From the NCBI GenBank assembly GCA_035296085.1, contig DATHBP010000113.1, positions 1-6,120 of the forward strand: DNA of 6,120 bases. Direction: 5' to 3'. How positions within the stretch are numbered: the first letter of the stretch is position 1; each line of letters begins with the position of its first letter. Shown here piece by piece: positions 1-5,070 of this stretch. The notes under the pieces are model-generated. The model had not been told where the DNA came from and did not search any database. It saw only the letters and a program-made list of their open reading frames with translations. Made by a program: the position numbers and the translations under genes. The DNA comes from DATHBP01 sp035296085 (GTDB taxonomy: Bacteria; Actinomycetota; Actinomycetes; Propionibacteriales; Nocardioidaceae).

Positions 1-915
1 GCTGCCCACGCGCTGGGCGACGAACTCCTCGGAGTGCTCGGTGGCCTCCAGGAACGCTTCCTCGAGAGTTGCTGTCTTCACACTCAGCTCGTGCAGGCGA
101 GCGCCGGCATCGAAGGCGACGTCGCCGACTTCCTCGGCCAGCAGCCCCGTGATCGAGAGCTTGCCGTCGCTCGTAGTGCTCACTGCCGCGCCTCGCTCGC
201 GCAGCAGCGCGGCAAGCCGGTCGGCGTCGGGCGAGCTGGCGATCACGGCGTTGCCGGCGCTGCCGCGGACGAAGTCGTCGACGGGTCCGCTCGCGATCAA
301 CCTCCCCCGCCCGACGACGACGAGAGCGTCAGCCATCAGCGCCATCTCGGCAAGCAAGTGGCTGGACACGAGAACCGAACGGCCCTGGTCGGCAAGCTGC
401 TTGAGGAGGCCGCGAAGCCACATGATTCCCTGCGGGTCGAGCCCGTTGGCGGGTTCGTCGAGGATCAGCGTGTGCGGGTCACCCAGCAGTGCTGCGGCGA
501 GTCCCAGCCGTTGGCCCATGCCCATCGAGAAGTTCTTCGGCTTTCCACCGGCCACCTCGGTGAGGCCCACGAGCCCGAGGACGTCCTCGACGCGCGAGCG
601 CGGGATGCCGTTGGAGACGGCGAGCATGCGGAGGTGGTTGCGTGCCTTGCGCGTGGGATGGAAGGGCTTGGCCTCCAGCAGCGCTCCTACCTCGCGCATG
701 GGGTGTCGCAGCTGGGAGAAGGCCTTGCCGTCGAACGTCGTATGGCCGCCGCCCCGGTCGAGGTCGAGCATCAACCGCATGGTCGTGGACTTGCCGGCTC
801 CGTTGGGACCGAGGAACCCGGTCACGCTGCCAGGGCGCACGTCGAACGAGAGGTCGTCCACGGCCGGCTTGCCGCCGTAGCTCTTGCTCAGCCCTCGGGC
901 CTCGATGACAGCCAT
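1..915 (-). CDS. ABC transporter ATP-binding protein, drug/bacitracin-export type (3' end cut by window)
   Basis: This is the cytoplasmic ATPase subunit of an ABC exporter. It should hydrolyse ATP to drive a separate membrane permease, which would be expected just downstream, beyond the left edge. All 305 visible codons are open. They show the full nucleotide-binding domain: Walker A GPNGAGKST (residues 36-44), a signature loop of the form SMGMGQ (130-135) in place of LSGGQ, Walker B LILDEP (150-155), D-loop GLDP (158-161) and the switch His (H186). The SMGMGQR signature and the roughly 100-residue tail ending in a LEEAFLEAT-like segment are typical of the BcrA/DrrA-like subfamily, whose members are about 300-315 residues, so only a few residues are probably missing. 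The ATG at 913-915 gives the usual N-terminus (MAVIEARGLSKSYG); an in-frame GTG lies two codons upstream and a stop at 943-945. No strong ribosome binding site is visible. The exported substrate cannot be inferred. Confidence 0.93.
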   Translation of the reverse strand, partial: MAVIEARGLSKSYGGKPAVDDLSFDVRPGSVTGFLGPNGAGKSTTMRLMLDLDRGGGHTTFDGKAFSQLRHPMREVGALLEAKPFHPTRKARNHLRMLAVSNGIPRSRVEDVLGLVGLTEVAGGKPKNFSMGMGQRLGLAAALLGDPHTLILDEPANGLDPQGIMWLRGLLKQLADQGRSVLVSSHLLAEMALMADALVVVGRGRLIASGPVDDFVRGSAGNAVIASSPDADRLAALLRERGAAVSTTSDGKLSITGLLAEEVGDVAFDAGARLHELSVKTATLEEAFLEATEHSEEFVAQRVGS

Positions 916-1018
916 GCCCACCAGTTCTGTCGGGGATAGCCTTCAGCATGACAGACGACAGCGCGCCCACCCCGCCACGAAAGGGCGGCAGGATGGACGC
1001 GCCGAGGAGTCGATGCGG

Positions 1019-1204
1019 TCAGAAGTTGCGGCCACCGACGCGGGCGTGAGCCGCACGCGAGCGGCGCTGGATCTTCGCAAGCCGGGCGGCGGCCCGACGC
1101 TCCTGGCTGGCAGTGCGAACAACCGCGCTGAGCGCGGCGTGCTCCGCCTCGGCCCGTCGCTCCGCGCTGACCTCTCGCGCGACGAGCTCGGTGACGGTAC
1201 TCAT
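1019..1204 (-). CDS. small basic Ala/Arg-rich helical protein, 61 aa, unknown function
   Basis: I do not recognise a characterised family. The 61-residue product has about 15 Ala, 12 Arg, 1 Lys and 6 Glu (net charge near +7), no Cys and no hydrophobic segment long enough for a membrane helix. Residues 5-55 read as one long amphipathic or coiled-coil-prone helix, with Glu concentrated in the first half and Arg in the second, ending in RVGGRNF. I chose ATG 1204 because AGGAGG lies 7 bases upstream; an in-frame ATG at 1228 lies before this site and adds only eight residues. The strong ribosome binding site, the good promoter-like boxes and the divergent position opposite the CGNR regulator argue that the gene is real and regulated. 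Similar short basic proteins occur near regulator genes in other actinobacteria as I remember, but no function is known to me. Nucleic-acid or polymerase binding is only a guess from charge. Confidence 0.75.
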   Translation of the reverse strand: MSTVTELVAREVSAERRAEAEHAALSAVVRTASQERRAAARLAKIQRRSRAAHARVGGRNF

Positions 1205-1211
1205 TGGGCTT

Positions 1212-1217
1212 CCTCCT
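1212..1217 (-). promoter_or_regulatory. strong ribosome binding site of the 61-aa gene
   Basis: AGGAGG on the minus strand, 7 bases before ATG 1204. It matches the 16S rRNA anti-Shine-Dalgarno closely and is by far the best ribosome binding site in the window. It decides the start codon against the in-frame ATG at 1228, which lies before it. Confidence 0.85.
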
Positions 1218-1220
1218 GTA

Positions 1221-1230
1221 AGATGCATCT
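1221..1230. promoter_or_regulatory. 10-bp perfect palindrome AGATGCATCT in the predicted 5' UTR
   Basis: The ten bases equal their own reverse complement. The site lies between the predicted transcription start (about 1243) and the ribosome binding site of the 61-aa gene. It could be a second operator, distinct in sequence from the TACA/TGTA site, or chance. It is only moderately long, so the call is weak. Confidence 0.3.
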
Positions 1231-1246
1231 CTGGTTTGTTGACTCT

Positions 1247-1255
1247 TACAGTGTA
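1247..1255. promoter_or_regulatory. operator-like palindrome TACAGTGTA with flanking TGTAAG/CTTACA half-sites
   Basis: TACA-G-TGTA is a perfect odd palindrome centred on 1251 and contains the minus-strand -10 box. The hexamer CTTACA (1245-1250) in it recurs inverted as TGTAAG at 1217-1222 and 1265-1270, so three copies occur within 54 bases. The 1217-1223 and 1244-1250 copies extend to 7-bp inverted arms (TGTAAGA/TCTTACA). Spaced copies of one half-site around a divergent promoter are typical of TetR-, MarR- or GntR-like repressor operators. The protein that binds is unknown; the CGNR regulator encoded next door is a candidate. Confidence 0.5.
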
Positions 1256-1278
1256 GACGCCCGATGTAAGGTACGCAA
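1250..1278 (-). promoter_or_regulatory. predicted sigma-70-type promoter for the 61-aa gene
   Basis: Reading the minus strand, TTGCGT (1278-1273) is followed after exactly 17 bases by TACACT (1255-1250). These match the vegetative -35 (TTGACA-like) and -10 (TANNNT) boxes. Transcription would start near 1243, about 40 bases before ATG 1204. The -10 box lies inside the TACAGTGTA palindrome, so a bound regulator would block the promoter. The -35 box overlaps the bases just before the start of the divergent CGNR gene. Confidence 0.5.
1267..1272 (+). promoter_or_regulatory. possible -10 box for a leaderless CGNR-helR transcript
   Basis: TAAGGT fits the TANNNT -10 pattern and ends 6 bases before the GTG start at 1279, the spacing expected if transcription begins on or next to the start codon. 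Leaderless mRNAs are common in actinobacteria. A convincing -35 is missing: CTTACA (1245-1250) is 16 bases upstream and is also a half-site of the putative operator, while TTGACT (1239-1244) is 22 bases away. The overlapping AAGG (1268-1271) could instead act as a weak ribosome binding site. Confidence 0.3.
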
Positions 1279-1833
1279 GTGGACTATGTCCGTTACGCCG
1301 ACCGGGCCGCCAGCCTCGTCAACGCTCCGCTGGACGAGGCGGACGACCTGGAGGAGCTGCTGGCCGACCGCAGCGCTTCGCTACGGCCGGTCACACCCCG
1401 GGACCTCACCGCTCTGCGTCGACTGCAACGCGAGCTCCGCTGCGTATTCGAGAGCTCGGCTGCCGGCGACGAGTCGGGCGTCGTCGACCAGCTCAACGCG
1501 TTGATGGCGAAGTACCCGGTCAAGCCGTTCATCTCCGGGCACGGTGCGACGTCGTGGCACCTGCACGTCGCCGACGAGACATCGTCGGCGACAGAGCTGC
1601 TGGCGGGGGAGGCTTTGATGGGCCTCGCGTTCCTGGTCTGCGACCTCGGGGCGACCCGCCTCGGCATGTGCCAGGCCGGGTCGTGCTCCGACGTGTTCGT
1701 CGACACATCACCGAACCGGTCGCGACGTTATTGTTCGGACCGGTGCTCGTCGCGGGCGAACGTCGCCGCCTACCGGGCACGGCAAAAGGCCAACCATCCC
1801 GCTGGGAAAGGCTCGCGTGGGTCAGCAAGCTGA
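1279..1833 (+). CDS. CGNR zinc-finger / ABATE-domain transcriptional regulator
   Basis: Probably a DNA-binding regulator of the ABATE plus zf-CGNR class, common in actinobacteria and mostly without known ligands. The 184-residue product has the N-terminal ABATE-like region (about 1-120, with DYVRYADRAASLVNA at the start and a TSWHLHVA strand near 91-98). A C-terminal zinc knuckle with four cysteines follows (C131, C136, C152, C156; spacing CX4C, X15, CX3C) and then the basic helix RANVAAYRARQ. The name-giving CGNR is here CSSR (156-159), a variant that keeps the Cys and Arg. The length is normal for the family. The start is GTG 1279, giving MDYVRYADRA, with only AAGG as a weak ribosome binding site or possibly a leaderless start. 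Its last 17 bases overlap the start of helR, which suggests one transcript and translational coupling. It may control its own divergent promoter region. The target and signal are inferred, not shown. Confidence 0.88.
   Translation: MDYVRYADRAASLVNAPLDEADDLEELLADRSASLRPVTPRDLTALRRLQRELRCVFESSAAGDESGVVDQLNALMAKYPVKPFISGHGATSWHLHVADETSSATELLAGEALMGLAFLVCDLGATRLGMCQAGSCSDVFVDTSPNRSRRYCSDRCSSRANVAAYRARQKANHPAGKGSRGSAS
1805..1811 (+). promoter_or_regulatory. ribosome binding site of helR inside the CGNR gene
   Basis: GGAAAGG ends 5 bases before the GTG at 1817. It lies within the last codons of the CGNR regulator, supporting the 1817 start and coupled translation of the two overlapping genes. Confidence 0.55.
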
Positions 1834-3871
1834 AGGCCACGACCCGCAGCTGGTCGCGGAGCAACGCCACCTTGCGGCGTCACGCACGGCATTGGGCCGA
1901 ATGCGGGAGAAGACAGCCTCGTTGGAGGCGATGGCCGGCGACCCGGTCTCTACGGAGTACCTCAAGGCAGCGTTGTGGCACCGTGCCAAGTCCCTCGAAG
2001 ACGACCCGGACACGCCGCTCTTCTTCGGCCGGCTGGACTACGCAGCCGCCGAGCGGGCAGCCGAGCGCTTCTACATAGGCCGTCGCCATGTCGCCGACGA
2101 CTCGGGCGACCCGATGGTCGTCGACTGGCGCGCCTCGGTCTCCCGCCCGTTCTACCGAGCCAGCCGCGCCATGCCGTACGGCGTCACGCAGCGCCGCCGG
2201 TTCGGCTTTCAGCACGGCCGGCTCACGGCGTACGAGGACGAGCACCTGCTCGAGGGCGAGGAGCAGCGCGCCAGCGAGATCCTCGAGGCCGAGATCGAGC
2301 GCCCCCGGGTCGGACCCATGCGCGACATCGTCGCCACCATCCAACCCGAGCAGGACGACATCGTCCGTGCCGACATCGCGACCACGGTCTGCGTCCAGGG
2401 CGCGCCTGGCACGGGCAAGACGGCCGTCGGTCTGCACCGAGCGGCGTACCTCCTCTATGCGCATCGCGACCAGCTGTCGCGCCAGGGCGTGCTCGTGGTC
2501 GGACCGAATACCGCCTTCTTGCGCTACATCGGCGACGTACTTCCGGCCCTGGGGGAGATCGACGCGAGCCAGACGACGCTGGAGGAGCTGGTGGCCCGGG
2601 TGCCGGTCCGGACCACGGAGTCGCCACAGGTGGCGAGGCTCAAGGGTGACGGGCGAATGGCAACAGTGCTGGGGCGGGCGGCGTGGTCATTGCTGCGAGA
2701 GCCCGGCGAAGGGCTCGTCGTGCCGCGAGGGGCCCGGCGCTGGCGGGTTCCGGCGTACGAGGCCACCCAGATCGTCGCGGCCCTGCGGGGACGCAAGCTC
2801 CGCTATGGCGCCGGTCGGGCAATGCTGCCGCAGCGCCTGGCCCACGCGATCCTGGTCAAGATGGAGCTGGCCGGTGAGTCACCGGACGACCGCATGCAGG
2901 ACGCCATTGCGCGCAGCCGGCCCGTGCGAACGTACGTCGACGCGATGTGGCCGGCGCTGGACCCGGCCAGGCTGGTTATCCAGCTGCTGTCCGACGCAGC
3001 CTTCCTGGCCGCCAGCGCCGATGGCGTGCTCTCCCCCGAGGAGCAGGCAGCACTGCAGTGGTCCACACCGCCACGGGGCCCCGGCTCGGCGCGGTGGTCA
3101 CTCGCCGATGCCGTGCTCGTCGACGAGGCCGCCGATCTCGTCGAGCGCACTCCAAGCCTCGGCCACGTCGTCCTCGACGAGGCGCAGGACCTTTCCGCGA
3201 TGCAGCTGCGGGCGGTTGGTCGCCGCTGCTCGACCGGGTCGGCGACGGTGCTCGGCGACCTCGCCCAGGCGACAACAGTCTGGGCGAGGAGAACCTGGGC
3301 CGACGCGCTCGACCACCTCGGCAAGCCGGACGCACACGTCGAGGAGCTGACCACCGGCTTTCGGGTGCCCGCCGACGTTCTCGAGTTCGCCGTACGCCTG
3401 CTTCCTCGCATCGCGCCGCACCTGCGACCGCCGACGTCGATACGCCGTAGCGGCGGCGACCTGGTGGTCGCGGAGGTCGATGATCCCGCCACCTCGGCTG
3501 CGGCCGCCACGGCCGCCATGCTGGTCAGGGACGGGTCGGTGGGGGTGATCGCGCCGGACACGATGGCTGCTGCCGTAGGCGACGCGCTGGCCGAGCGGGG
3601 CGTCGAGTTCGCGGGGATCGGCGCGGAGGACGCTTTGGAGAGCCGGGTCGACCTGGTGCCGGCCAGTCTCGCCAAGGGGCTCGAGTTCGACCACGTGGTG
3701 CTCGTCGAGCCGGCCGGTATCGTCGCCGGCGAGCCTGACGAGCTCACCGGGCTGCGACGGCTCTACGTGTGCCTCACCCGCGCCGTCACGTCGCTGCACG
3801 TCGTGCATGCCGAGCCCTTGCCGGTGCCGCTGCGCGGCGCATCCGCGGCTACGCCAGCGCCGGTCGGGTGA
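1817..3871 (+). CDS. helR: RNA polymerase-recycling motor ATPase HelR (HelD-like, superfamily 1)
   Basis: HelR/HelD proteins bind RNA polymerase, use ATP to clear stalled or antibiotic-bound enzyme from nucleic acid, and in Streptomyces and mycobacteria give rifamycin tolerance. The 684-residue product has an N-terminal coiled-coil region (about 11-60) of the kind that enters the polymerase secondary channel. The family blocks FGRLDY (70-75), FYIGRRHV (85-92) and VDWRASVSRPFYRA (102-115) follow. The helicase core shows a Q-like motif IQPEQDDIVRAD (175-186), Walker A GAPGTGKT (195-202), motif Ia VVGPN (227-231), Walker B LDEAQD (453-458), motif III LGDLAQ (479-484), motif IV GFRVP (514-518), motif V KGLEFD (620-625) and motif VI RLYVCLTRA with R655. 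All ATPase residues look intact. GTG 1817 is chosen for its ribosome binding site and because the coiled coil starts soon after. The gene overlaps the CGNR gene by 17 bases and converges on the DUF4031-peptidase gene with a 23-base overlap. It is at the short end for the HelD superfamily. True DNA helicase activity is less likely. Confidence 0.9.
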   Translation: MGQQAEGHDPQLVAEQRHLAASRTALGRMREKTASLEAMAGDPVSTEYLKAALWHRAKSLEDDPDTPLFFGRLDYAAAERAAERFYIGRRHVADDSGDPMVVDWRASVSRPFYRASRAMPYGVTQRRRFGFQHGRLTAYEDEHLLEGEEQRASEILEAEIERPRVGPMRDIVATIQPEQDDIVRADIATTVCVQGAPGTGKTAVGLHRAAYLLYAHRDQLSRQGVLVVGPNTAFLRYIGDVLPALGEIDASQTTLEELVARVPVRTTESPQVARLKGDGRMATVLGRAAWSLLREPGEGLVVPRGARRWRVPAYEATQIVAALRGRKLRYGAGRAMLPQRLAHAILVKMELAGESPDDRMQDAIARSRPVRTYVDAMWPALDPARLVIQLLSDAAFLAASADGVLSPEEQAALQWSTPPRGPGSARWSLADAVLVDEAADLVERTPSLGHVVLDEAQDLSAMQLRAVGRRCSTGSATVLGDLAQATTVWARRTWADALDHLGKPDAHVEELTTGFRVPADVLEFAVRLLPRIAPHLRPPTSIRRSGGDLVVAEVDDPATSAAAATAAMLVRDGSVGVIAPDTMAAAVGDALAERGVEFAGIGAEDALESRVDLVPASLAKGLEFDHVVLVEPAGIVAGEPDELTGLRRLYVCLTRAVTSLHVVHAEPLPVPLRGASAATPAPVG

Positions 3872-5054
3872 GCGCGAGAGTCCCGGCGTCGGCGTCGAGG
3901 CGAGCGGGTGACCCCATCGGCACCGCCACGTTGGTGCCTTCATGGCCTATCGGGAGACCTGCCAGCACAGGGACGCCAAGCGGCTCGAGGCGCTCGGTGA
4001 GCACGTCGAGGGTGGCGTCATCCGCCCCGCACTGCGAGAACAATCCGAGCGCAACCGCGCGGACGCCGTCGAACCAGCCCGCCCGCAGGAGCTGGGTCAG
4101 CATCCGGTCGATGCGGTACGGCGCCTCGCACTGGTCTTCGAGGACGGCGATCCCGCCCTTCGCTGGCCGGCTCGTCGATGTGCCGGCGTCGGCGCTGAGG
4201 ACGGTGAGGTTGCCGCCGACGAGCACGCCGCTCGCCACGCCGGCGACGACCCGGCGTACGGGCAGACCGTTGATGATGTCTTGGGTGGCCTCGGGCTCGA
4301 ACAACGTGCGGCGCAGGTGCTCGCGGGACGCGTCGTCGCCGGCGCCCAGCGAGGTGACGACCGGGCCGTGCACGGTCACCACACCGAGCACCCGGGCGAA
4401 CGCCTGATGCAGGGCCGTTACGTCCGAGAAGCCGACGAGGATGCTCGGGCGGGCCGCCATCAGCGCCGGCCAGTCGAGCGAGTCGACGATGCGCTGGCAG
4501 CCGTAGCCACCACGCGCGCAGACGACTGCCGCGACGGCGGGGTCGCACCACGCGGCCTGCAGGTCCGCAGCTCGCGCGGCGTCATCCGCCGCGAGGTAGG
4601 ACGTCCGCGACCCGGCGAACACGTGCTCTGCCAACTCGACTGCCAACCCCCAGGACTCGAGTACGGCCACTCCGCGCTCGACCGCCGCAGGCGCCGCCGG
4701 GCCAGCCGGCGCGACGACCCGCACCCGGTCTCCGGCCCGGAGGCGCCGCGGGCGCAGCAGCGGCTGCCCGGGAGCCCGCCGGCCCGGATTGTCGGCCTTG
4801 CGGCGGCGAAGCCCAGCGGCCTGCATGCGCCGGAGCAGCTCGCGGCTCGACACCGGGTGGGCTCCCGCGACGATCGCCGCTTCGTACATTGCCGCGGGCA
4901 CGTCGTAGTGGTCGCGGTCGAACCCGCGCCCCGGTATGCCGAGGGCGGCCGCCGCGGCGTGCAGCTCGGCGTACGACTCGTCGCTCCCGAGGTGTGACCA
5001 CATCAGCCCGCGTCCCCGCCAGTCCGGCGGGTCGATCATCAGCGCCACGGCCAT
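3849..5054 (-). CDS. fusion protein: DUF4031 domain + LD-carboxypeptidase (peptidase S66)
   Basis: A 401-residue, two-domain protein. Residues about 4-85 form a DUF4031 domain, seen in IDPPDW, the WSHLGSDESYAELH block (19-32), GFDRDHYDVP (44-53) and a VSSRELLRRM helix; its function is unknown. A linker rich in Arg and Pro (86-105) leads to an S66 LD-carboxypeptidase (about 106-400). S66 enzymes (LdcA, MccF) cleave the L,D bond before the terminal D-Ala of murein tetrapeptides in the cytoplasm, or inactivate peptide antibiotics. Visible motifs are VVAPAGP, ARGGYG (180-185), the nucleophile elbow GFSDVTALH with S210, VHGP, VGGNLTVL, LEDQCEAPYRIDR with E306 and GLPIGHEGTN with H371, giving a complete Ser-Glu-His triad. 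No signal peptide is seen, as expected for a cytoplasmic enzyme. ATG 5054 keeps the first beta strand; GTG 5048 is an alternative. It lies 16 bases after cutC, so the two are probably co-transcribed. Murein recycling is the likeliest role. Confidence 0.88.
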   Translation of the reverse strand: MAVALMIDPPDWRGRGLMWSHLGSDESYAELHAAAAALGIPGRGFDRDHYDVPAAMYEAAIVAGAHPVSSRELLRRMQAAGLRRRKADNPGRRAPGQPLLRPRRLRAGDRVRVVAPAGPAAPAAVERGVAVLESWGLAVELAEHVFAGSRTSYLAADDAARAADLQAAWCDPAVAAVVCARGGYGCQRIVDSLDWPALMAARPSILVGFSDVTALHQAFARVLGVVTVHGPVVTSLGAGDDASREHLRRTLFEPEATQDIINGLPVRRVVAGVASGVLVGGNLTVLSADAGTSTSRPAKGGIAVLEDQCEAPYRIDRMLTQLLRAGWFDGVRAVALGLFSQCGADDATLDVLTERLEPLGVPVLAGLPIGHEGTNVAVPMGSPARLDADAGTLALTRPALA

Positions 5055-5062
5055 CTCGGCAT
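5039..5062 (-). other. seven-codon reading frame overlapping the start of the DUF4031-peptidase gene
   Basis: An ATG at 5062, 6 bases after GAGG (5072-5069, overlapping the cutC stop), opens a frame MPRWPWR that ends in TGA at 5041-5039. This stop overlaps the in-frame ATG codon 6 (5039) of the main gene as TGATG. The best ribosome binding site of the junction therefore serves this tiny frame rather than the main start at 5054, 14 bases away. It may be a coupling leader, or simply chance in GC-rich sequence. Confidence 0.25.
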
Positions 5063-5070
5063 GGTGGACC

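Noticed and set aside
34..939. 301- and 279-codon plus-strand frames opposite the ABC ATPase
   Set aside because: The minus strand holds every ABC motif in order; these plus frames are low-complexity, Ala/Arg/Ser-rich shadows of GC-rich third positions.
479..970. 163-codon minus-strand frame starting at 970
   Set aside because: It is a different frame from the ABC ATPase; it is Arg/Pro/Gly-rich, shows no domain and is a shadow.
972..988. Hairpin CCGCC-N7-GGCGG after the 61-aa gene as a terminator
   Set aside because: Only five pairs with a 7-base loop and no T-run after it on the minus strand; such hairpins are common by chance at this G+C content.
1217..1250. TGTAAGA/TCTTACA inverted arms as an RNA hairpin masking the ribosome binding site
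   Set aside because: The upstream arm lies at or before the predicted transcription start (about 1243), so it would not be in the mRNA; DNA half-sites are the simpler reading.
1205..1816. Rifamycin-associated element upstream of helR
   Set aside because: I see only short palindromes near 1221 and 1251 and no long inverted repeat of the expected size before 1279 or before 1817.
2803..3747. 314-codon minus-strand frame and other long frames across helR
   Set aside because: They are Ser/Ala/Arg-rich without motifs, while the plus frame has a complete set of helicase motifs.
3942..4997. 351-codon plus-strand frame opposite the DUF4031-peptidase gene
   Set aside because: No recognisable domain, and its composition is typical of an antisense shadow; the minus strand has an intact S66 triad.
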